This document shows positions 45,720 to 55,002 of a stretch of 64,000 bases of DNA, piece by piece. Under the pieces are notes generated by a model, which made no database searches, had not been told where the DNA came from, and saw nothing but the letters and a program-made list of their open reading frames with translations. The stretch lies in contig CM050657.1 of assembly GCA_027574665.1 (NCBI GenBank), forward strand, positions 19,827,700 through 19,891,699, given 5' to 3'. The stretch comes from Rhynochetos jubatus (lineage: Eukaryota; Chordata; Aves; Eurypygiformes; Rhynochetidae). Position 1 is the stretch's first letter. Each line of letters begins with the position of its first letter. The position numbers and the translations under genes were made by a program.

Positions 45720-46660
45720 TCGCCGGGGAGCCACCCGACCGACCTTCGGAGGCAGGAGCCGCCGCCACAGCACCAAGATGGCGGAGGAGGGGGCCTCAGG
45801 AAGAGGCGCGCGGCGCCGCCCGGCGGCCGAGGTGCCGCACTGCGCCTGCGCCAGCCGGGGAGGAGCGTGCCGGGCTTGGCGCCGGCGCCGCGCGCTAGGC
45901 TCGAGGGCGGGCTGAGCCCAACCGCTCTCCGTAGGCGACGTCGAGGGGCGGGGCGAACGCGCGGGGGGCGGGGGGGGGCGAACGCGGGAAGCGCCCCCGA
46001 GCACGTGGTCAGCCGGCGGGCGGAGGGGAAGGGGACGAGGCGGGAGGCCCCGCCCCTTCGGGGAGACACGGACCAATGAGCGCGGCGGACGGCGGAAGCG
46101 GGGGGGCGGGGCCGGAGGGGCGCGGTGTGCGCGCTCCCCGCTGCCCACCGCCCCTTCCCGCCGGCCGCCGCAGTGGTCGGGCGCGTGTGCGCGGCGCCGT
46201 GCCTCGCCGTGCCCCCGCCCCGCCCCGACCCCGGCCCTCCCGGCCTCCCCGCCTGTCCTCGCAAGGTAAGAGGGGCCGCGGCGCCGCTCGGGGCCGGCGG
46301 TCGTGGTTGTGCGCGGTCGGGCCGCGGCCTGAGGGGACGGGGAAGCGGGGGTGAGGCAAGGCCGGGGACGAGCGCCGCCGCCCCTGGAGGGGGAGGCGGA
46401 GGGGGTTTCTGCACGTGGTGGGGCGAGCGGCGGCTCTCCGCCCGCCGGGCACGTGTGGCGGAACGAGGCGGGCCCTGCCCTCCCTCCCCGCCCCGGGGCG
46501 CCGCCATCGCGCTGCCCTCGCCTGGGCGGGGGGTAGGTGGTTGGGCCCGCCGGCCCCTCCCGGCCCGCTCCTTCCCGCCGCCGGGCCTCCGAGCCGACGC
46601 TCTCGCTTGCGTGCAGCCCCCGCCAGCCCCTCAGCGCCATGGCCGACGAGCTCGACTTCA
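45720..46660 (+). promoter_or_regulatory. EIF5A2: CpG-island promoter of EIF5A2
   Basis: An extremely GC- and CpG-rich segment of about 0.9 kb spanning the presumed start. Visible elements: a YY1-type AAGATGGCGG at 45775-45784, an NRF1-like GCGCCTGCGCC near 45841, long G-runs near 45960-45980, a CCAAT box at 46073-46077 and a GC box (GGGGCGGGGCC) near 46103. The main start probably lies at about 46130-46200, before the first donor at 46266. No TATA box is seen. Confidence 0.75.
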
Positions 46661-46803
46661 CCACGGGCGATGCCGGCGCCTCCTTCACCTACCCCATGCA
46701 GTGCTCGGCGCTGCGGAAGAACGGCTTCGTGGTGCTCAAGGGGCGCCCCTGCAAGATCGTGGAGATGTCCACCTCCAAGACGGGCAAGCACGGCCACGCC
46801 AAG
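46639..46803 (+). CDS. EIF5A2: EIF5A2 coding exon 1 with hypusine loop
   Basis: [20 protein letters not shown], then [20 protein letters not shown] and [15 protein letters not shown]; phase 0 at the donor AAG|GTGAGC. The exon itself starts at 46617 with 22 bases of 5' UTR. Confidence 0.96.
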
Positions 46804-49800
46804 GTGAGCGGCCGCGGGCGGGCTCTGCAAGCCCGGGTCTGTTGCACGGCCCGCAGGGTGTGCTCCTGCGGCTCCCGGCCCCCCGAGCAGCAGCGCTGGC
46901 TCGCTGCGTGGTTGGCCGAGAGGGAAGGGTGTAGCGTTTCACTTGGCAGCGGTCTGTGTCCTGCCTTTGCTTTTTTCGCAGCGGTGTCTCGTGTGTCTCT
47001 TCAGCCTGGAGTTAGCTCGAGGGTTTCCAGTAATGTAGAGGAAGGATTGAGGACAGGGGGTTGGGTTGGTTTTTTCTCCGAACTTGTTAAAAAGCTGTAA
47101 TGCTGATAGCGATAAAACCTGTTTCTGTAGTGGGGGTAGAGTAAGTTCTGGAAGGGGGGCTGATGAAACGGGTAGGGCGTGGTTGGGTTGTGCTGTCGCT
47201 ACCCACCAAAGCACTTTCGTGTCTGCCTAGGCTAGCAGAGTTTCACTATTGCAGCGCTTGACTCTAGCCCTTACTAGAAGTGCCCGTGTTCTCTTACGTA
47301 ATCCAGAAGAGCTCAGCGGACAACCTGGCCCTATTTTGCTGGTTTGCCTTGCTGCTTCTTTCCTTCTTTCAGCACAGAGTGAGGAGTACCTTCCCCCTCC
47401 TGCGTCCCAGCAGGGACATTCTTAGGCTGCGGTTCTGCTGCCTAAGCAGTTGGCTTATGCAGCTGTCCAGAGCTTGGACCAAGGCGACACTCCCCCTTCA
47501 TTCATTCAGCATCACTTTATGGGTCGGCATGTTAGAGTTTAGAGACAGATCTGTTACAAGCACGGCCGAATTAAGAGCTTTAAGTTTCCTCACCTTGTAT
47601 GGTATATGTAGATGGGTATTTAGGATTTGTCAAAACCAGAGTATACCAAGCCCTTGCCAGTATTTTTTCCTTTCTCCCTTTCCTTGCTTTTTTTACAGCT
47701 TGTTTTATTAAACAGTTTTCTTAAATACGGAAGCAATTGTGAGAGGGAAGGGGCCTGAGAAGAGCAGGCTGTGAACTGGTAATCTGAGTGCTGGCTGCAG
47801 TGGACAGCTGCTGCTAGCATAAAGAGAGGTGGGAGCTGCTTTAATCTCTGCGCATGACCACCTCTTCTTTTCTTCCTGACCTTCACGTTGTCACCAACAC
47901 GGTTCTGTTTCTCAGAACAGCTAGAACTCGAAGTAAGTTTTCTCTTAACAGCCACATACTCCAAGCTCTAGCTTGTTGTTGTAAAACTACAGATGGCTGT
48001 GGAAGAAAACAGTGGCTGTTCTCGTGTAGTGTTTCCATAGTGCGCTGTGAAAGGGAGTGAGGGGCCTTCCCTCAGTGCTTGGGCTGCTTTCATACCACAG
48101 GCAAAAGGTATAGGCAGAATCTGGTGTTACACGTGATCTCTATAGAAAACTGCCTGGAATCAGCAATACCGATGGCAGCAGCATCTTGCTTCTCTTGGAC
48201 CAACAGTAACCGATGTTATTTCTGTATTTTCTTGTAGGTCCACTTGGTTGGTATTGATATCTTCACAGGTAAAAAATATGAAGATATTTGCCCATCAACT
48301 CATAACATGGATGTTCCAAATATCAAGAGGAATGATTACCAGGTGAGTCAATAGTCACTGTGTCCTCCCACACGTGAAGAGGCTTTATACTCCTAGTAAC
48401 ACTTGTAAATTTTCTTCATCTGAAAACTCGCCTCTGAATTAATAAGGTGGTTGTCAGAATTAATGGAACTTGCCTGTCTAGACATGACATTGCTGAACTC
48501 GTAGCATTTACTGGATTGTTACAACTGTCAGAGCTCGCTGACGGAGAGCTCCTTACTGTACTAACTACCTCGTCTTATAGTAGCGATCTTTAGAAATTAC
48601 AGGTATTGGACATAATTCGAAACAACATTTTTTATAGCACATGTTGCAAGGTCACTTCTTTATTCTTTGTGATACTGGCATCTTTCAGAATCTGGAGAGG
48701 TTATGCCTGCTGCAAGTTATTATTAGTTAAAGGATAATCAAGATCTTACTTCAAGTGAAGCGCATATAGCCATTTATAATTTCACCCTTACATAGGGCAG
48801 ATGGATCAACGAGACAGTCTTAATCTGCACCTGATGTCGATTCTGCCTTGGTGCAGTGCTTTCTGCTCCTTTTGTGGAAGCTGGCTTTAGTTGGTCTTAA
48901 GTAACTTTGGTGCTCCTGAACTCTGCTCTGAAAGACTTGTATGGAGGGAACTTGACTTCTGTAATGCCTCCTGTGATACGGATAGTGAGCTCTTAAAAGC
49001 AGCACAATTCAGGATCTGAGTTGTAACATGTCAGCTATCTTCCTGTTGTCCTGGGAGTAGTTCTGATCAGGGATTGATACATGCTCGTCAGTTGGAAAGC
49101 TGCAATTGCTTGAGAAAGCCAAGGTTCAGTGTTAGTGACTCTCCAGGACAGCTGAGGCTGTTTAAATAAAGTGCAACTAGCCTGTCTTAGGGTTCAGACT
49201 TTCCCAGAGGTTCTTCATGTTGGTGATCTTTCTCTCATGTTCTTGGTTCTTGTTGCTACTGAAATTCTTGCTGTTTATCAGACTTACTAGGGCTGCCTTT
49301 TACGTTTACTGTTATGTGTTTCCTAACCTGATCTGTCAAAACAGCTGTTTCCTTAGCCAGGGCTTTGGGTTAGGCTGAAAATGGCATTATAGACGTGATC
49401 CAGGGCTCAGTGGATGTTCCCTCATTTATCATAAGCCTTCAATGTAAATGATAGTATCTTGTAGTACAAATTAAGGTACAAACTGTACAGTTCAACCATT
49501 AGGTACTTTATAAAAGCAGTGCTGTTCAGTGAACACCATTCCAGTTACTGTTTCCAATTCATAGATGTACGGGGCTGAACTGGTGACCGGGAGTACATCT
49601 TCTGACTCGCAGAGCTGGGTTTTGTAGTGCCCAGCAGGGTTCTGGTAGTCTTGATAGCAGACTGGCTTAGCTACAGTTGCCTCTAACTCTCAGCCCTGTT
49701 GCTGAATTTAGGTTCTTGCCTGTTACTAACACAATACTAAAGAATTAATGTAACAGGTAGAGTTCACCGTGCCTTGTGCTTATCTTCAGCTACTGCCAAG

Positions 49801-50688
49801 TAGTGACTACTGATGCTAAATTCCCTAAAAGCGAACTTCTCTTTGCAGCTGATAGGTATTCAGGATGGGTACCTCTCCCTGCTGACAGAAAGCGGTGAAG
49901 TTCGTGAGGATCTAAAGTTACCGGAAGGGGATCTTGGCAAAGAAATAGAAGGAAAATTCAACGCCAATGAAGATGTGCAGGTAAGTACGGAGAGCAGACA
50001 GAAGAGTTAATTCCAGTTGATTATATGAGGAAGTCGTCTTATTCTGATATTGATCTTTTCTGTCTCTCTGTGGTAGAAGAAAGGACCAATTTCCGTGTGG
50101 GTTAGAAGCACGGGAATTGGTCCTTTGAGATGTAGAAGGAATTTTCGACTGGAGCGCTCAGTACAGCACTGAAGCCCAGCTCAGTGAGGTGATACGGGTG
50201 GCTCTCAAATCCCTAGATGAATCTTAACTGTGCGGTGTGGATTGGAGCTTGCAGGCTTTCTTTGTCGGGACCAAGTGTAGAGCTCTGTGGTGTGGCCTGT
50301 GTAGTCTAATGTGCTGTTAGCAGCCATGTCTGCAAGTAGCTCTGCAGACAGTAGCCTGTACTGGGCTGCACCAGTTGCTAGTTTGGCTGTGTGGCAGGAG
50401 CTTGTTCATCTTCCTTTTTTATGAAGCTTAAGCTGCCAGCCAAGGCAATCTGGCGAAGAGCAGGCAGCGGGAAGGGCAGATATTGTGGAAGTTTTTCTAA
50501 TGACTGACCAGCTTCAGCTTCCTTTTTTGTTCTCAGGAGGGATGGGGTAGATACTAAAGTGTCTGTAGCTTCTAGGAGCGCTTCCTCTGGCATGGGCTGG
50601 AGCTCACCTCTCTTGTCTTTCCTTCCAGATATCTGTCATAAGTGCAATGAATGAAGAATGTGCTGTAGCCATAAAGCCTTGCAAGTAA
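46639..50688 (+). CDS. EIF5A2: Eukaryotic translation initiation factor 5A-2, complete
   Basis: eIF5A binds the ribosomal E site and helps elongation through difficult peptide bonds and termination. It is the only protein family known to carry hypusine (established). Coding segments: 46639-46803, 48238-48342, 49849-49980, 50629-50688; 153 residues, the normal length. The hypusine loop [12 protein letters not shown] is intact, with the modified Lys at residue 50 (codon 46786-46788). The SH3-like N-terminal domain covers about residues 15-83 and the OB-fold C-terminal domain about 84-153, ending AIKPCK. A non-coding exon ends at 46265 (donor AAG|GTAAGA), and the coding exon starts at the acceptor GTGCAG at 46611-46616, 22 bases before the ATG. 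The ATG has a good Kozak context (GCGCCATGG). Text such as [10 protein letters not shown] and [19 protein letters not shown], plus position between SLC2A2 and RPL22L1, marks EIF5A2, not EIF5A. The introns exclude a processed copy. Confidence 0.97.
48238..48342 (+). CDS. EIF5A2: EIF5A2 coding exon 2
   Basis: Thirty-five codons: [20 protein letters not shown], then [15 protein letters not shown], the end of the N-terminal domain and the linker. Acceptor TTGTAG, donor CAG|GTGAGT. Confidence 0.97.
49849..49980 (+). CDS. EIF5A2: EIF5A2 coding exon 3
   Basis: Forty-four codons of the OB-fold: [20 protein letters not shown], then [20 protein letters not shown] and EDVQ. Acceptor TTGCAG, donor CAG|GTAAGT. 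Confidence 0.97.
50080..50126 (+). ncRNA. Intronic RNA hairpin in EIF5A2 intron 3 (function unknown)
   Basis: An 18-base arm, AAAGGACCAATTTCCGTG (50080-50097), pairs with CACGGGAATTGGTCCTTT (50109-50126) with only one G-U wobble, around an 11-base loop. It sits 100 bases after the exon 3 donor on the transcribed strand. The stem is shorter than a typical pre-miRNA and the flanks do not pair. I do not recognise it as a known microRNA. Confidence 0.35.
50629..50688 (+). CDS. EIF5A2: EIF5A2 coding exon 4 and stop
   Basis: [19 protein letters not shown] then TAA at 50686-50688. Acceptor TTCCAG. Confidence 0.97.
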   Translation: MSVISAMNEECAVAIKPCK

Positions 50689-51113
50689 AGAGGACCGCCA
50701 GGCTCGGGCAACTGCTCAGGTCTGGACAAACCACAGATCTATAAATTTGGTTCTTATTGTCACCAAAGCTCTGGCCTTCACAAGCAACCTCATTTCTTTT
50801 TTGAATTGTTAAAAAGCAGTGCTGGATTCTGGATTAGTGTTGCAGGCTAACTGGCAGTTTTCAAAATCACTGAGATTTTAATTCCTTAATTGTAACTATT
50901 TTAACATTCCTGTGGGTTTCAGCTATGGGTCTGAGAAACCAATCAGGTGTTACTAGTGGATATATTTTTATTTGCTTGAGCAAAACAGTGTTTGTCTGTA
51001 TGAACAGACAAAATACAGTATTCAGGGGCTTTTAGATAAGCTGGTAGGTAATCTATAAAAAGTGACCTAGAGCACAAATAGTATTTTTCTTGACATGTTT
51101 AGGTAGAACTGAC

Positions 51114-51119
51114 AATAAA
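51114..51119 (+). terminator. EIF5A2: Polyadenylation signal, EIF5A2 (proximal)
   Basis: AATAAA about 430 bases after the stop, followed by a T-rich tract (TTTCTTTTTTTTTT) that fits a downstream element. Confidence 0.6.
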
Positions 51120-52879
51120 AGTAGCATTTCTTTTTTTTTTAAGCTTAAGTATTTTGTGGATTGGGACTCTTGCAGAACTGTAGGTGCCAATCGCAACTTT
51201 TAGACCAAGAAACTCAAGTGATCAAAAATGCCAGCTGGCTTGACCAAGCCCCAGTGGCCATGTGCAACTTAACTGTATTACCTCTGTATTCTTCTTTGCC
51301 AACTTGTTGGCTCATTGTAACGATAAAATGGTGTCAAAGCCTACCTGTGGTTTAGGCGGGCAGTTGGAATATTGGGTAGATAAGACATAGATAGGTCAAG
51401 GGGACACAAAGGTGAGAATGGACGTTAAAGCTATAGACTTTCACTCGAGGCCTTTGTCAGACTTGAAAAATAAAATAGAAAAATGCAGTTCAATTGCTTT
51501 CCTTTATTGTATTTATCTTAAACTATAAAAGGGTGACAAGCTCCATGGGAATCTGTTGCAGTGCTTCCAGCTTTAGGTTTTAATCTTCAGGTTCAGACCA
51601 TATTTTTGTAGCACAGGGACCACATGTTTTTCAAAAAGTGGGACAAACTGTAGCATTGAGCCTAAACTAAATGCATGTGATTCTTTTTAAAAAAAAAAAT
51701 ATTGTATTTTCAAGATATAGACTTGACAGACAATACTGAACAACCATGGCTTAACTATAAAGACAAATTACTCCATAGTTAGGAAAGCGAGCTCCTCTCC
51801 AAGGGAGTTGTGAGTCATTGAAACACGCATGCATGCCGAACTATTCAGTAGCTTAACAGGCAAACACAAGGCTTCGCAGAACTAGTCATGGAAGGATAAC
51901 TAGTCTACTCCTGTTCAAGGCGTTCAGCTTGAATTCTAAGACTCGGTGACTATTCATGAGTGGGAAACTTCCTTAGCCCGTGTCTCAGACCTCCCACAGC
52001 AGATAAATTGTTTCATGAACTTGCCTTAAGCTTCAGTGGCTGCTGGCTAATGGAAGACAACTTGTAAACACGTGGCATGCTGCCCTGGACAGCACGCACA
52101 ATTCACGCCCCGTTGGCAGCGGGAGTCAGACTTCACGCTGCTGTTAACTGCTTAAAATGTTTTCAGCTTAATAGTATGTACTCTCTAATCCCCGAAGGGC
52201 TCATGGCAACTGTCCTGAACTGCCCGTGTACGTGCTGTGGCAGGGCTTAGCAAATCTTGGAGGTCTAACGTGGATGGCAAAAACATGCGTTTTTCATAGA
52301 TTTCTCATGGTGGGGAGAGCAGTACAGTGAAGGTAAAGACAGCAATAAATATACTCTGGTAATAAAGCACAGCTACCCGGGACACCTGGCAGAAGTAGGA
52401 TACTGCCACATGCTCTTGCCTAGCACAATACACGTTGCAGGTGAACTCTCTAAACAGCACCTTGACTGAAACAGCAAAACCGCTTTTAAGAAAAGCTGTA
52501 GATGCAGGAGATTTGAAACGCATTCGGAACACTTATTAAGTGAGCGCTTAATAGTTCAAGCTAGTCTGCACTACGCTCCTTTCTGCCTCCATCGAACTGG
52601 TACCTGAAAGACAGGCTTTGTTGGCTTTGGAGGTGACCGAAACCGTTAATGATGGTCTGACAGCAAGCTGAGCTGGATGATGTCAGATGGGAAGTCCCAG
52701 GGTTGCTATGTCAAACTAATGCAAGTTCTAATGCTATCACTGCGTTACAAATACAGTAAGACTCGGATTTGTCCTTGTTCTGGTAGTGCTTTAGTCTACT
52801 TCCAGGTGCCTGTCTGTCCTGTAAAACCTTGTTGGAAGACAGGTATTTGATGCCACTGGCCCGCTATCCAAGCATTTAC

Positions 52880-52951
52880 TTAGACTGTAAGCTCTCTGGG
52901 ACGAGGGCTGGGTTTTGTCCTGTTCCTGCAGTGGGGTCCTGGTCTGACTGG
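52880..52951 (+). repeat. Ancient interspersed repeat fragment
   Basis: The text TTAGACTGTAAGCTCTCTGG, GACGAGGGCTGGGTTTTGTC and TGGGGTCCTGGTCTGACTGG follows the tail of an old repeat widespread in reptile and mammal genomes (TGTAAGCTC, then GGGCAGGGAC, then AGCACCTAGCACA, then TGGGGTCCTGGTC). The AGCACCTAGCACA part is reduced here. I cannot name the family with certainty; a SINE or LINE tail is likely. Confidence 0.5.
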
Positions 52952-54531
52952 AGTTTTCAGGTACAACAGCAATCTGAAGATAGAGGTTTTATGACCTCCA
53001 GCTTGCTGAAAGAGCCCTCCTTGGGACATACGGATGTTTTTCTGTTGCAACCTTCAGTTCTGCAAGATTTAACGATTACCTATGTTTATTCTTATATACT
53101 TAGTTGTCTTTTTGTGAAGCACTTCAACCAGTATGGAAGTGCAGAGCATTGGCTCATCATGCATGAAGTTTCCCATAGGTAATACATAGCATGAGTCTTA
53201 AGTATAATCTCCAAGTTTCAGTAAGATTAAAAGTTGCTTCTAAATTAGAACATGTATTTGAGGCATTTTTTTCCAAAGTAAGATGTTTCAGTTTACTGTC
53301 AGAATCGTTTGCAACAAACTTTGTGATCAGTAGTCCATATAGATGCGTACTTTTGAGATCCCTAACCAAATGCTTAGGGACACTCTCCTTTCATAGCTTC
53401 ACTTTTAAGCAAATCTTACCTATGTACTTGTTCTGTAGTACTCTGATACTTAAATCGTGTCAAAAAGGAAAACTGTAAACTTCTAATACCTAATGGCAAT
53501 TGCTTAGCGTGAAGGCTGTGAAAACGAGGAGGTGAAGAAAAGTATTTCCACTCCAAATAATGCATTTTTTTTATGGCTCCAATACATTGGGTTTCTCTTA
53601 CCGCTTTACAGAATTGAAAAGACTGCAGTGTTTTCTGCCTCAAATGATGGCAAGTAATACTTTAAGATTTCAATAGATCCTTCTAATTTTTGCTTCTAAC
53701 GGTGGTTTTTCAACTAGGCTCTCGCTAGTTGAGCCATGTTCTCAGGGCTGTTTTTTTTAAGAAGTTAGCTGAATTTCATTATTTTAACGTAACTGCTTTC
53801 AAGCCTCTTGCAGGTTTTTCTAATCCACGATGTACCCAGAAATGGTGCACAGTCTGTAGTTTCACAATACAGGTGATTTTACATAATCTGTAAAGAAGTC
53901 AAATTTCTTGACAGTTCAAACTCTTATGGTTACTGCAGGTCAGTCTCACAGAACTCGAAATTCAACAAATCCCACACTTTTTTTTTTTTTTTTTTGGTTG
54001 AGTAATTTAGAATGTAGTTACAGTAGAACTAAACTTCAGGAGGAAAAAAAAAAAAGACCTTGTTAAGGGTATTTCGAGTATCTCGTTTGTACATTGAGAA
54101 TGTTAATGAAGGCGTAAGATCCTGGAGGCCTGGTGGTAGGAGTGTGACGGAGCATTTAGCAGGTCAGCACGGTACCCCCAGAGCGTCGCAAGTCTCTCCA
54201 GCATCTGCGGTGTTTGACATCCGAGAGCAACTTGGTTTGTGAACTTAAAAATGAAATGTTTGCTTTGTATTGCTGTATCACAGAACCCCCTGTTGTCCCG
54301 TGCCGATTATTGTAAGCGTTAACGGTTGGTTCCGTGCTGTTTTCAAAACGCGGGGGAAGGAGGAACGATGGCAATGGCTTGTTTCACTGATCATGTGAAA
54401 AGCAGACCCTGCCAAGCGTGCGAACCGGGGTCGGTAGGTCCGACGTGTACCTGTTTCGGGTGCTGTACTGCTCTCAACGCCACACCGAACGGTCGGGGGA
54501 AGGATGCAAATGTGTGTTTTGCTCCAGAAAT

Positions 54532-54537
54532 AATAAA
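54532..54537 (+). terminator. EIF5A2: Polyadenylation signal, candidate distal EIF5A2 end
   Basis: AATAAA followed by GATGTCGGTGCTGTGG, a GT-rich downstream element, about 400 bases before the RPL22L1 TATA box. It is the last good signal before the RPL22L1 CpG island. Confidence 0.35.
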
Positions 54538-54934
54538 GATGTCGGTGCTGTGGGGAGCTGGGTGCTGGCGAAGGTCGCAGGGTAACGCCTCGGTGAAGCT
54601 GTGGAGCGGGTGCGTGAGCTCCGGGTTACCCGCAGGCGGCCCCTTCTCCAGGCCTTCGCTCCCCGGCTCTCAGCCAGCACCCTGCGCTTCGCGCGGCGCG
54701 GCCCGCCGCTAGTACGAGAGCAAGAGAAACGCTCGCGTTCCTGTCCAACTGAAATAAAAACCGGAAAAGAACGTTCAATAAAAGCGACTCATTCATGCTA
54801 CGGCCGTGTGGCGCCTGTCTGTGCCGCGGGAAACGCGCCGGCGGGGGCAGGGCCGCTCGCCTCCCAGCGTGCCCCTGGCCGCGCAGGCGCGCTGTCTCAC
54901 CCCGCGCGCTTGCGTGATGGCGTCACGGCCGGGC

Positions 54935-54970
54935 TATAAAAGCGCGGCGTGCCCCATCCCGCTTCCTTTC
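54935..54970 (+). promoter_or_regulatory. RPL22L1: Core promoter of RPL22L1: TATA box and TOP-like start
   Basis: TATAAAAG at 54935-54942 stands 27 bases before a pyrimidine tract CTTCCTTTC at 54962-54970, the usual geometry for a start at the C of a 5' terminal oligopyrimidine (TOP) motif, which couples translation to mTOR in ribosomal protein mRNAs. A CGTCA half CRE precedes it near 54921. A CpG island spans about 54560-55180. Confidence 0.7.
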
Positions 54971-54993
54971 TGCGAGCGCGGTGCGCCGGCAGC

Positions 54994-55002
54994 ATGGCCC
55001 CG
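54994..55002 (+). CDS. RPL22L1: RPL22L1 coding exon 1 (MAP)
   Basis: Three codons, ATG GCC CCG, then GTGAGT. The ATG is about 32 bases after the predicted TOP start and in good context (AGCATGG). This tiny coding part of exon 1 is typical of ribosomal protein genes. Confidence 0.93.

Larger units (their letters stand above)
50689..54537 (+). other. EIF5A2: EIF5A2 3' untranslated region, possibly very long
   Basis: AT-rich, gene-free sequence with polyadenylation signals at 51114-51119, 51469-51474 and 54532-54537. Mammalian EIF5A2 mRNAs have long 3' UTRs (known), and the last signal is followed by a GT-rich stretch, so forms ending near 51.1 kb or 54.6 kb are both plausible. Includes an ancient repeat at 52880-52951 and a poly-T tract near 53978-53994. 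Confidence 0.45.

Noticed and set aside
46537-46638. Upstream in-frame extension of EIF5A2 beginning MVGPAGPS
   Set aside because: It crosses the intron acceptor at 46616. The family start MADELDF with a Kozak context is at 46639, and length 153 fits exactly.
45684-46830. Long minus-strand open frames (up to 334 codons) across the EIF5A2 promoter
   Set aside because: They are Arg/Pro/Gly/Ala-rich, overlap each other in all frames and follow from the CpG island's lack of stop codons. No domain is recognisable.
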